From NCBI GenBank assembly GCA_911728455.2, contig OU452219.1:13482397-13546396 (forward strand): a stretch of DNA of 64,000 nt. Direction: 5' to 3'. The stretch is from Marthasterias glacialis (lineage: Eukaryota > Echinodermata > Asteroidea > Forcipulatida > Asteriidae). Positions 45,936 to 58,200 of the stretch are shown here, one piece after another (the stretch's first letter is position 1; every line of letters starts with the position of its first letter). The notes beneath the pieces are model-generated. The model ran no database searches. It had not been told where the DNA came from and worked only from the letters and a program-made list of their open reading frames with translations. The position numbers were made by a program, and so were the translations under genes.

Positions 45936-47761
45936 TGACGTCTGGGGGTTTGAGACTGAGACAGGAACCCAAAGGTCCCTCTCTCAAGACCAAAACTTAG
46001 AGGTCCAAGACTGTGACTAAAACCAAGACAAGCAAAGCTGAGTTAAGACCCACAGCACTGAGATGTTGTTTTGTACAATTTATAAAGTATTAGCAAGATT
46101 AAAAAAGGTTTTGTACTAAGCACACTTCAGAAAGTAGCAGTGAGTATAATCACAACTTACTTGAGAAGGTACTAGATCGATCATTCGGGGGGGGGGGGGG
46201 GGAGGGGGGGAGGGGGGAGAGATAAAAAATGTTGGTGATTGTTTTATTGTTCGTCCATTTGTCTTACCACTGGATGGATTTAGGTTTAAATATGAAGTCG
46301 TGAGCTAGCATATGGGATGGGTTTTAGCTCCTACCGGAATGTATTGGTTTCCCTTTTTCATTTAGATAGGCTGATTGTTCTAGGTTTTTCTGTTTCACCA
46401 GCAAATTTCTTTATAATTTTTCCTGAAATACAGCGTCAATTTTTGCTTTGGGATTCCCCCACTAGAATAGATTGGTTATTTGTACCCAAGGCCATTACTG
46501 CACGTTTCTAGACACCAATTCCTTAAGAAACATTTGTCTTTTTTTTTACACCGGAAAGCGGCAATAATAGATATCGACTCTTAACCCACTTCTGAATGAA
46601 CCAATTTGTACAATTTACACAAACAAAACTTAACACTCGAGATAAGCCAAGCCAGAACTTGGACACAACCATAGCCCAAGTAAATACACAAATTACACAT
46701 TAGCTTTTGTTCAACTATAGCTCCACAGGAAAATTACACTTCAGATTGTGAGTGAAATGGGGTTAACAACCATTCTGACGCCAGCAATATTAGCAGTTAC
46801 CTTACCCCAAGGCTAACATCTTCATCAAGTAGTCTTGCCTGAATGAACGTATTGTCGTCTGTGAAAAAAATACTCTCCGACATATCGACTTGATGGTCTA
46901 TAAAGCTGTCAGCGTTTATGATGAATGATGGTGGAACATCTTGTTAAACTTTGTACAAAGCTTTTTGTGTTATCTTTTTAACATGTTTGATGTGCAATAG
47001 ATTATGTTCCGTTTGCTGTGAACTCTTGTCTACCTTGTGTCTGGGTACGTCGAGAACATGGCGTCATATTACTACGCCGGTGAAAGATGTCTGGTCCTCG
47101 TTCACTATAAAATATTCGATCAAATTTTGTTCTTGCTGAAAGGGTATAATAATGGTAATTAAGAAAAAGATTTGTTATGGTTTCTTCCAGTTCACATGTT
47201 ATGCAAAACCGATTTCAAAGTGAATTTCCATTATATTGACCAATTCATGCTGCTTGCCCAACTGTTGATGCAGCGCAATTTTACTCCGCACCTAGACAGG
47301 AGTAAGAGCGTGGGTAGGAATACAATGCTGATCAATGTTTAAAGACCTATGCCGCCTGCTATTGAGGAACTGGCAATTTAAACGCACGTTGACTGCTCTA
47401 GTTTCCGACAAATTACAAAATGTTACACTAAAAGGAAAGAACATTGAGGCAGATGCATTGTTTTTCGCTGTTAGTTCATTTAATATTGTTCTTCAGGATG
47501 CATTGAAATTTGAACCAAGATATTTTTTTTTTATAAAACAAGATTTTATATGATAAGGTTTGTTTTAAAATGTTCACCTGTTAATAAAAAAGGGATAGCT
47601 GCAAAAGGTGAAGAGGGGCGTCTGTCAAAGAGAGAGGGTTTTAATAGGCAAACGGAAGCAACTCAGGCAAAATAAAATATATGTGAAATGTACCTAAAAT
47701 GGCGATACAAAAAGCATGGAAAATAACCAATAGTGTAATATCCTTTGACAGCACTGCTGAC

Positions 47762-48392
47762 CTATCCCATACCAGCAATAATAAGACCACAGGTGTGTTC
47801 TAGAGCATACATGATGCCAGCAGACCCTCTCCCCTCAATATGCGCAGTGTTTGGGTTTAAATAAAAAGCACAATGCTTAGACTCGTACGCAAGTTTTCTC
47901 CAACCAATTGACGATAGATGTTTACCAATGAATCTACGATCATGCACAACTGCTGGTTTCACAGGGACAATAAAAGGCCGTTTGCGAGTTGGATTTGAAT
48001 AATGTCCGGTAATGTTGGGTCACAAGTGAATGCTCAATTTGAATTACTCCAAGACTAAATCCAGTGTAAAGTCACATGGTTCGGGACGAGCAAAGACTGG
48101 TATCCTTGTGCCACACATTTCATCGAAAAAGTTATAGGTGTTCACCAACTCTTTGAGTCTTATGTAAATATGCAGAAGCTTGCCCCTAACCATGTGGTGC
48201 AGTAACACTGGATTTCGTCCAAGGAATTCAGTTTGAGCAGTGGCTTATGACCGAGCAAGGTGTTGCACCAGACTTCATTCAAATGTAACTCACAAATGGC
48301 ATATTGCATCTGTCTTGCAATGAATGTGTATGTGTCTCCTATCACTCGACTGGATTGGTTTACTTGAACACCTTCAATGGTCATACTCTACA
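47762..48392 (-). pseudogene. Unrecognised coding-like relic
   Basis: The minus strand from about 48,384 encodes a compositionally protein-like stretch (VIGDTYTFIARQMQYAICEL, then LHLNEVWCNTLLGHKPLL) that continues in a neighbouring frame (LKELVNTYNFFDEMCGTRIP, VFARPEPCDF). After a stop it resumes with RDRRFIGKH-like VVHDRRFIGKHLSSIGW. TTTCTCCTGTAG just upstream resembles an acceptor. I do not recognise the family. It may be a decayed host gene, a processed copy or coding sequence of a mobile element; chance is also possible. Confidence 0.35.
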
Positions 48393-48579
48393 GGAGAAAT
48401 TAACTCTATGCTGAATTTTACAACAGGTCACATTGGGTGGATCCAGGGTAACATTTGGCTGGGGCTGGATGAGGAGTTGGGGGGGGGGTGGGACCCTGGA
48501 CCCTCCATCATACACATACCCTTTGGAATTCTACTTCTTCTTTGTTACTCCGCAGGATCCTCAAGTTAGGATATAAACG

Positions 48580-48712
48580 CCAAAGAGCAGTCATAGTTAA
48601 ATGTCTTGCTCAAGGACACAAGTGCCGGGAACGAGACTCAAACCCACATTGTGATGACTCAGCCACCAGAACTTGAATTTGGTGCGCTAGACCACGACGC
48701 GTTACTTCCCCC
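48580..48712 (-). repeat. tRNA-derived SINE with long variable arm, partial
   Basis: The minus strand has the order CGCGTCGTGGTCTAGCGCACC, TTCTGGTGGCTGAGTCATCA, GTGGGTTTGAGTCTCG and CCTTGAGCAAGACATTTAAC, matching 32,023 and 35,040. Confidence 0.7.
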
Positions 48713-49109
48713 TCCCAATCCTTTCCAGCTCTACTATGGTAGCAGAGTCACTATGCAATGAAAGACAATTTAAATCACATAGATCATGTAATAAAAGGTG
48801 ATATCAACTAAATACATTTTAAGTAGAAAACAATAACAAGTTACGTTTTGTTTTCCATTTGGTTAAGGGATACTAAGATGCTATGATAATTCTAATAATA
48901 TTAAAGGGTAAACATTTCTACCCTTAAAAGTGAAGTTAATAGCAAGTCAATCTGTATATCTACATAATTTTTACTTATTATATTTTTAGGCTAAACATAA
49001 TTTGTATCCACTTTTTGCAAATTATAGCTGCTCCAGCTTCAGTTACTCCTTTGAGGTATTATGCAAACGATGAGGTTGCATATACATGAACCCGCATTCT
49101 GACGCCATT

Positions 49110-49243
49110 GGCCAAGTTCACACGACGACCATTTGCAGACTAGCGGCTGATATTTAATTGGTACTCATGCTCAAAAACATGTTTTGGGTACCAGACGATA
49201 CAGGCGTCTCCAGTCCACAAATAGTCCTTGTGTAAACTTGGCC
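49110..49243. mobile_element. MITE, GGCCAAGTTCACAC ends
   Basis: The left GGCCAAGTTCACACGACGACCATTTG and the right end, GGCCAAGTTTACACAAGGACTATTTG in reverse complement, are inverted repeats of about 26 bp with few mismatches. 134 bp, non-coding. Confidence 0.65.
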
Positions 49244-50669
49244 ACCGCTGTCGGAGCTCACCTCCCATGCAATAAAAACCTGTCAGCCCCACGACATTCG
49301 ACACAAATCGACGTGACTGGTTGGTGAGTTGCACTCGGAGTGGATTTGGTTATTAGCACTGAACAAACGAGTTTTTACAAACACCTAAATCCATCAAAGA
49401 AATATAAACACATTTTGTTTTAGTTTAATCATTAAATAAATTGGGCAGAATGTAATAATTTTCCTTCTCTGTACAAATTTGCTTCCAAGCTCAGGATTGA
49501 GCAAGCTATATTTCAAAACTCAGACTAGGTGCAATGTAGAAATGTAAAAAAAGAATAAAGAAACCAAAAAAACTGATACAGTATCAGCCCCCCCCCCTCA
49601 AAAAAAGCATTTTCTGAGTTTCTTTAAAATCTCCACTCACAAAATCACCATAACAATGCAACAATTACAAAAACAATTCAAAATTTCCATGCACCCCCTT
49701 AATTCAATATAAGATTGAGTAAAATATGCAATTGATAAGTACATACTATTAGCTGTATAGTTCTGTACATTAATAGCCAGTAATGTTTATAATACTACTG
49801 GTTTGTATTTTTGGAAGCCATTCTTTACAAATTCTATAACACTAGGTACCCATTACAAAGAAAACAATCTGAAGAGATCCAGCCGAAAACCCATCATGGA
49901 GGTGCTCAGCTGTGGCCAAGATCGTTACTTTACAGCTTTGGAAAGTTAGAACGTCAAATTGTAAGTGATGAAGTAAATGCAATGCACATCAAGAATAAAC
50001 ATAAGGGCATTCTCTATAAAATTAATTTTGCATTAATTTCTTTCCAAAAGCAGTGCCTCGGGTAGAAACTAACATTTCTAATATAATTAGACGATTTACA
50101 ACAGAATGTTTAAGGCAAGTCAAAGCTTTCTAAATTCTTGAGTAAATCCTTTTAGTAAATTTCACAAGCTTTTTCCACCAACTGGTAGACTAATTGGAAC
50201 CAGTGTATGAAAAGCGGTGTGGTGTCTGTTAGGCGCGATGCATAAAGAGAAATGCGTTAAAGTTATGTTACAAATTTCCAACAGGAATAAAGAGATTGAG
50301 CCTGCAGCTGAATCCAAGAAGTAAAGAGTTACCATCAGCATAACACTTATTCATAAATACCCCAGACAGTTTATCTATTTTGATTGGTCGAGAGCATGTC
50401 ACATGGGGATGTTTTAACGGATGATAAAGACATGGCCAAGGGTGTTCATAACCAGCCAGCAATTATAATTATGCGAGCACTAATTTACGCTTACGCAATC
50501 ATACATACCGGTAATCAATGTAAAGTCTATTTGTACACGTGTGTATGCAATGTGACCCTTCATGAAATGGAGCCCGAGGTCAAGACAGGAATTAAAAAAT
50601 AAAAAACAGAAAAAATTCCTGGATTTTCCTACATTATTACGCTTTTTAACAGAAAGGGCATTTATGAAT

Positions 50670-50835
50670 GGAAATAAAAGAGTAGTGACTCAGTCTTAAA
50701 CCGCCGTTCCAAAACTTGCAGGGTCGTGGCTGTGTGATTAAGGACCTCGCCCTCGGCTCAGTCCTTTATCACACGGCCACGACCCTGCTAGTTTTAAACA
50801 GCCATTTAAGACCTCAGTCACCACTCTTTTATTCC
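50670..50835. mobile_element. Long foldback element, about 70-bp arms
   Basis: The left arm runs from GGAAATAAAAGAGTAGTGACT through CAGGGTCGTGGCTGTGTGAT. The right arm in reverse complement reads GGAATAAAAGAGTGGTGACT through CAGGGTCGTGGCCGTGTGAT. A loop of about 14 bp separates them. The inner 36 bp of the arms are almost perfect. Non-coding. Confidence 0.8.
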
Positions 50836-51200
50836 CTTAAGACCATGCTACCACAGATGTTTCCACTCTCTCATAGATCCCTCTGGTTGAGGCATGCTAT
50901 AATCATCGTTATTTGTGGCAACTCTTTTCTGAGTATTACACAATGGGGGGGGGAGATAAACAACGACATTTTCAAGCCGTCTCTTCATCTGCATTACACA
51001 TGCAAGCATTCTCATGCAATAAGCCACCTCCCAAGATTTGTTTCTACAAAGTATTTCACAAACAAAAAAACAAACTTTCTTATTCATAAATCAACCGTCT
51101 AACCCAAATCGAAGTTCATCATCTCGCTCAAAACTACCTTAATTAAAATCTGTTTATTCAAAATAAAGTTATTATATCTCTTAATAGAAAAAGCTGGCTG

Positions 51201-51206
51201 TTTATT
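51201..51206 (-). terminator. Candidate ACTR2 poly(A) signal
   Basis: AATAAA on the minus strand, about 900 bp after the ACTR2 stop; a second lies at 51,153-51,158. Neither is confirmed by a cleavage-site context. Confidence 0.3.
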
Positions 51207-51354
51207 TATACACGTACAGACTTACTCCGGACAAAACAGGAAAAGTGGAAAAATGTCCCATTCCTGTCAACGTTACACACGTACATGTATCTAGTACAAC
51301 AGTTATATCAGAAAAAGGTTTCTTGATTTTTTTACACAGAGGTACACCTGATCA

Positions 51355-51609
51355 TGGGCCAATTTCATAAAGCCTGTAAGCAGATGTTTTTCTGCTTTGA
51401 CGTCGCACAGTTTCTATTTCATAAACACTGCTCACCAGAAGCATAGCAAGCTAGCTTACCGGCGGTTCTGGTAAGCAGATGTAACACCATTGTGAACACG
51501 CACATGCTGTCAATTCTGCTTGATCGTTTCCTTGCACGCATTTTTCTGATTGTACATGTAGTAAGCACCAAATCTGCTTACCGCGTAACAGCTTCATGAC
51601 CTTGGCCCC
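51355..51609. mobile_element. MITE, GGGCCAATTTCATAAAGC ends
   Basis: The left end GGGCCAATTTCATAAAGCCTG and the right end, GGGGCCAAGGTCATGAAGCTG in reverse complement, match imperfectly. GGTAAGCAGAT words are inside. Same family as 4,851 and 61,094. It would lie within the ACTR2 3' UTR if that extends to 51,201. Confidence 0.6.
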
Positions 51610-52103
51610 AGAACTTACATGGTTTGGCCACACCAAACTAAAACATGGGTAAAGTCAACAACACACTTTACCCATATCTAAACAAAAACCTTTCCCACCT
51701 ATTTTCCTAACAAGGCTTTTCACACCACTCCATATTGAAGCACTTTGTTAACGCGTGGTCCCTTAACGACAAAACCTTCTTGAGACGAAAGCAAATGACA
51801 CATGGGCTCCCTCAACAGAGTCAAGAATGCAAGAAGTAAAAACTTAATAAATAAAATGTTCTACTAGAGCAAGAATTTTATCTAAATTATCGACAGAATT
51901 TCCTGACAAAACTGGCTGTTATTGTGTGCCTTTCATTTCGCCACCGAGATATTTCGAACAAAAAAAATTCCAGAAATGGAATTCTTGTATCCTGTGCAAA
52001 TATAAAAATGGGGTACCATCCCTAATTCATTTAAATGACTAAATACTTTTCCCTCCAAAAATCACTTGCGATGATGTCCCTCTCTGGCGGTATTCTTACG
52101 TTT

Positions 52104-52274
52104 TTACTTTACACTGACTCCAAGCTTCTCAAGGCACTGCAATCCTTTCTCTTCGTACTCTTGTCTGGAGATCCAGAAATCCTCACGGTCCTTCATGATG
52201 TCTGCTAGAACAGCGCCCCCTAGGAACACCATGTGCTTACGACGCGGGGGGTCCTCGATGCGAATCTTGAATTT
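52104..52274 (-). CDS. ACTR2: ACTR2 exon 9 (last)
   Basis: It encodes [20 protein letters not shown] through EKLGVSVK and TAA, residues 339-394. Phase 0. The [19 protein letters not shown] block is practically identical to human. Confidence 0.96.
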   Translation of the reverse strand, partial: KFKIRIEDPPRRKHMVFLGGAVLADIMKDREDFWISRQEYEEKGLQCLEKLGVSVK

Positions 52275-55200
52275 CTGAAGACAAACGGACAAACTCGGAT
52301 TAGCTGGATCATTGGTGAAAATAATTGCATCAAGTGAAAAAAATTTAACACGTTTGTTTCACTTCAGATATGTGTGAAACTGATAGCGACCACATGTCGT
52401 CGACAGAAAAAGAAAATCATGGCCAGCTGGGGGCTCGAATCCCCTATCCTACAACTATTGCATCCATCAAATTGTTACAGGACCCACTTCTAGTTACAGG
52501 AATCAAACTGACCTCTCTTCACCGGGCATGCTCGGTATTCTAGAGGTTATGACATTTTCACTAGAATACACCAGTTGTGGGTTCAAATGCCACCCGAGTA
52601 GTATGCCTGTGGATTTTGTTTCCCGCAGGACTCGGGAAAAGCACAGAGTATACAGTGCTCGTCACACACCGGGCTTAAACCATAAATAATTTTAAAATAA
52701 TAATAACTTACACCTAATTTTCTCCATTCCCAGATGGACTGTCACCTAGTTACAGGTGGTAATGGGAGGCTTTTTTGAGATGGCAGCAGACTTACCAGGT
52801 ATATCCATTGTTCTTGGAAATGTGCGCATGCTCATAACTACGTGAACAATGACAAGTCACCTGGTAAGTCTGCTGCCACCAATTGTTCCAAAGTCTCCCA
52901 GTGATATTGCTTAAATGAAACCGTGTAACTGGCATCCTAATGAGTCATTTATTTCTCATGAAATAAAACGTTCTTCTTGGCTACAAATTATCACTGACCA
53001 AGCTCTTGATGCAACAAAAACAAGTCAGTGTATCTTTATAATATTTAACCTTCTTTTGGTCACATTTTCCAGCAATTTAATTTTTGTTATTTCTGTATGT
53101 GTACGTTTATGTACTGTGTAGATGACTACACCACATAATATCATATCATATCAGACAGGCCAAGTTTATTTATCATTAAAAAACCACAGATGATACTGAA
53201 TGGTCAGAGTGTAAGAGGGTTAAATGCTTTCATTGTAGTTTCTACAATACGCCGTGTGCAAAGCCACTCAGAACTTCTTAGAGGATAAATATGATATTCC
53301 TCAGTTTAAAATCAGATTCACTTCTGTCATCCTTGTGGCTTTAATACACAGCGGCCAAAAAAACAAAGTGGCCAAAGTGGCCAAACTTACACCAAGCTTG
53401 GTCGTATCGCCTTTAAGTACCCTCTCAAGGTACAGCTGCTTGATTTCGCGTTCCAGACGTGAGGGAAGCCCTGGGTACATGGTGGAGCCGCCGGACAGGA
53501 CGATGTGTTTGTAGAACTCTGGCCTCGTGTCAATATCGGCAGCCTGGATGGTGTTGAAGAGGAGCTCAGCAATGCCTACGCCCTCTATGTTAATCAGATG
53601 AGGCTGGAAGAGGGCCTCTGGGGCTCCGAAACGTTCACCGCCGACCTTGATCACGCGACCATCTGGTAACTATGAGCAGGATAAGCAAGGATCTTATAAT
53701 ACCTACAGTTTGACAAAATCTTTAACAGACTTTAACTTTAACTCTAAGAGACATCTAACCCCATTACTATCGGTATACTCTGCTGCCCAACTGGCCCGTG
53801 CCACAAAATACCACAGGAGACTGTGGAGCCTAAGTCCACAGTACACAAGCCATGGGGTTTCCTGATAATATCAGCCAATTGTAGTCCAACACTCTAAACG
53901 TGTGCCAACGAAACCTCGCTAATAATGACAGTCGCTGTTGCTGATTAATGGCCAAAGCTTACATGTACTAATGTAATTGACCTGCCCAGTTTTTGGCAGG
54001 AGTAAACACAACTGTATGATGGTGAAGGTGTATCATTGGCATGAGACTGAAAACTGCCCAGGCTTTCAACTTAACCATAAACAAATGACGATGAAGAATA
54101 TTCAGTTCTGGAAACATGGATAGAGAAAACCTATGAAATTTGAAGATAGGACCACAGCACAGAATGCTCACGAGAAGCAGACAGGCAGGTGTACTTACTG
54201 TATAATTCTCCACCAGTACTGTTGTTTCGTTTGCCAATTTCTGCTCTTGTTCAATATCATACCTGAAACACACAGCAGGGAAATGCTTCATGAAAGGGCT
54301 ATCTTAGTTTTCAAATGAGTATACCCAATCATAGAAATACAACAACAACAAAAACTCTGACATTTTTACTTAATTTTAAGTGCTGAAATTGTTCGAGGAA
54401 ACTGCACCTTACTGTTACATATTTGGGTTTGTTTTCACTTATGTTACAATGCTTACTATTAGGCTGTAGGCCTATATGTTTATCAGTCAGGTTTTTTCCT
54501 TCTTCTTTTCCACTTTCAGACACAATTTTTTAAAGTGAAAGGATTGAAATCTGCCAAGGGTTACTGATGCTTGTTCAAAATTTCCATCTTAAAAATAATA
54601 ATAGTGCAATTTATAGAGCTCCTTACGTAGTACACTGGTAAAAACAGCCACTGTAACTCTCAAGACTTTACCTGCTCCGTTGGTAACAAAGATTTTTAAA
54701 CAATATTTACTTTTGGAATGGTTTTTATATTTCACAAACTTTATAGGTCTCTGACTATTATGTTACAAAATGCCACTCAGAACTTCTTAGAGGATAAATA
54801 GTGGATCCTCATAATTGAAATCAGCTGGTATTCATTTATTCATCCTTGTGGCTTTCTGAAAAGTTTTCTTAATTTAATAAAATAAAACAAAAACAACAAA
54901 CTATCTTTCACTTTTAAGTGCTGAAATTGATTGAGAAAACGGCACCTTACTGTTACATATTTGGGTTTGTATTCACTCATGTTACAATGCCTATTATTAT
55001 ACTGTAGGCCTATAAGTGTATCTGTCAGATTTTTTTCTTCTTTTTTCCCACTTTCAGACATAATTTTTCAAGTGAAAGGATTGAACTCGCTGAGGGTTAC
55101 TGATGCTTGTTCTAAATTCCCATCTTAAAAATAATAATAATGGTGCAACTTATAGAACACCTTACGTAGAGACTACCCCCAAAGCTCTGAACAAAATGTG

Positions 55201-58200
55201 AAGTTAAAACTAAACAATAAAACTGTAGCAGAAGAGCAAAAAATCATCGAAGAAAAAAACATTACAAAATATCTTGTGAGATTTCAAGATTCTTTGATCT
55301 ATTTGAAATTAGATCCAGAGATACTCATTCCGTAGAATCCTTGGGAGAAAAAAAACAAAAACTGATATTAAGTGAGCCCTCACCCAACATAGCACAGGTT
55401 CTCCTTCATGATTCGAACCGTCTCAAAGTCTGCCGAGTGGTTGAAGGCATACCCTCTGAGGAGAAGAAGCTGCAACCAAAAATACATACATGATGGAAAC
55501 ATGACCAGATGTTTGCAGGTTCACCAAGTAATAGACCGATCCATTAAGCCCCGCCTACTAACCTATTGACCAATCACAGCCTTGATAACGCCACTGAAAG
55601 TCTGACAAAAGTCCGACACGTTAAAATCCCATTAAAAAAGTAAACAAACCGCCGCCACTGTTCTGACACACAACTGTACTAACTTTTGTTTTGTTTTAAT
55701 TTTTTCATATTTCTGGTGGTGCAAATAGTAGTAGTACCTGTGCAGTCGCGTAAAAGAGATTCAACAGTGTTTCTGTCTGCATTGTTCTTTGCATCCAAGG
55801 CACAGCTCAAAAGGCCACGAAACTAACCAAGTACATGTATGTATCCGATACGTGTGTGTGGCCGCAACCGAACCACCGCTGCCATCGTGGCAAGAAAGTC
55901 ACACCATGTGCTGTTGCTAGGCAGTTGCTAAGGTAGGCGGGGCTTAATGGATCGGTCTATTACACTTTTATAGGTATGACGACTCTAGATGTAGCTTGTA
56001 ATAAAACAGAGTAAACTGGTAAAAACAGCCACTGTAACTCTCAAGACGTTACCACAAACTTGCTCCGTTGGTAAACAAGATATTTTAAACAATATTTACT
56101 TTCGGAATGGTTTTTATATTTAACAAACTTGATAAGTCCCAGACTATTATGTTACAAAATGCCACTCAAAACTTCTTAGAGGACAAATAGTGGATCCTCA
56201 TAATTGAAATCAGCTGGTATTCATTTATTCATCCTTGTGGCTTTCTGAAAAGTTTTCTTAATTTTATAAAATAAAACAAAAACTACCAAACTGTCTTTCA
56301 CTTCTTGGTAACTAGTGATGTGTTTGTATTCAAAACAGTTGCATTAGATGGATTTAATGCAACTAATCAATCATTCCTTCTCATAATCAATGATCAATGA
56401 TGAATAATAATTTTACCTTAATGAGATATTTGGTGATATCTCGTCCGGCGATGTCTAAACGTCGCGTTAGATGGGGTAAAGAGAACCCTTCATATACTGG
56501 ACAGATATGCGTCACCCCGTCACCAGAATCTACCACTACTCCTGTTAATAGACCTGCAGTTAAGGGATTCCAAAAGAAAAATTTTAAATGATGCTCGGGC
56601 ATAATTAAAAAGAGTTAATCATAACCACCATAACCGTTCCAAAATCTACTGCATTTTTTTATGGATTTGGTGATAAGCGCCCGAATCACACTCTCTTAGC
56701 ACGAGGCCATGTGGTATTGACCAGTTGCCGCCAGGAATTTTGTTTTTGTCCCGTCCCCCTGGCGGGATTCTCTTGGCAGAATTGCCGGAATCTTTTTTTT
56801 CTTTGAGGCACAAAGAAACCCTGACTTGACAATGCCAAGAGAACAAAGATTCTCTTTATTGAATCAGCCGTTTCGTTTCTCTACTGAGTATTAAACCAAA
56901 AACCATGGAACATTTTCTACGCTGCCCTCAACTTGTGCAACCCCGCACAGCTGAAGACCTCGCAATTTTTAATGATAATGCTAAGCAATGCGTTGGATGT
57001 TGGATTTTGGCTTGTGTGTGGACACAATAAGGCGGTGGCGGCCAGGAAGACCAACCTCATCAGAGCGTGACCATTTGGGTGTTGAGTTACCACAGGCCCC
57101 TTCAAAACCACTTCAGCTTAGACTCTGGCTTGGGCTCCATCAGTGATCTTGAAAATGTACACTTTTAGTACTGTTCTTCAAAGAGACGAATGGTGCCTAT
57201 GCTGGAGCCCAAACCTAAGCTGTGGTTTTGAAAATGGCCGTAGAGTAATGGAATTTAGGACAACTTCATGGAACAGCTCCTAACATAAGCATTAACCCAT
57301 ACAGACCAGGCAGTTTGGCTAGCACGTAACCCAATTCCTCCAATATCCTCTTCTCCTACGTCACACCCCACCAAGTTGTTTGGACTTGGACATTCTTGGA
57401 ATGCCTGATCCTTTGATAAGCACTGGTCGTCTGGTTAATGTGGGTTCAACTGATTTGATAGGAGATCCATGTCATAGGCACACCAATTGCACATGAGGTC
57501 AGAACAATGTGTTCAGCAGATGTCTGCATTAGATTTTCTTTTTCAGCTCTCAGGCTGTATCCGTCACGGCAAAATGCTCTGAACTGCTTACCTTGAGCAT
57601 ACAGTGTTAAGACAGCTTGTATTGCTACGTAAAGACCGGCAAATTGGTACTGCTCAAACATAACCTGTAGGGAAATGATGACAAATTTCAGGCGATCAGG
57701 GCACATTCAGTAAGTATTTGAAAAAAACGGTTGTAACATAACGCCACTCAGAACTTCTTAGAGGATTAATTCAGATAATCTTCATCTTTAGAATAGGATT
57801 AGCTTCAGTCATCATTGTGGCTTTTATACAATCCATTTAGAGAGCCTTCCCGTGGGGCAAAACAGTGGCTTCACTGATAATGCGTAGATTGTTCAGCTCT
57901 CAACATATAAATCAAAATTTTGGACCCAGATTATGATTTTAGGTGATTTTAAAAACCGGCCATCAGAAACCATTCAACTGCACCAGCTGTGTCGGGTTGC
58001 ACAACTGTGCTCAGAAGTAATTGCTCACTGTGTAGATGCATTTACCACATGGTATCCTTGTAGGTTGCACGGTACATCAGTCATTCAAGATCATGTGAAT
58101 GATATTGGATGGTCAAAAAGGAATTATTTCAGAAAAAAAAAAGACTTTTTATTGTCGAATTAAAGCAACTTTTGGTACTTTTTGCAAAAAGTTTTACAAC

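Larger units (their letters stand above)
40991..47761. other. Intergenic or 3'-UTR stretch, mostly repeats
   Basis: Apart from the listed MITEs and the tandem repeat, I see nothing in 42,740-44,330, 44,510-45,640 or 46,030-47,760 beyond homopolymer runs (G runs at 44,562 and 46,188, T runs at 43,630 and 45,000). 40,713-43,240 could belong to a long CRIM1 3' UTR. Confidence 0.5.

Noticed and set aside
53391-53654. Actin-like minus-strand frame as a separate actin gene
   Set aside because: It is exon 8 of ACTR2; its residues match ARP2, not conventional actin, and phases join the neighbouring exons.
54329-55061. Two related minus-strand frames (MSESGK...KYVTVRC) as alternative ACTR2 exons
   Set aside because: The two copies differ at many residues and come from the duplicated block A; their conservation is that of the DNA, not of the peptide, and the ARP2 frame is complete without them.
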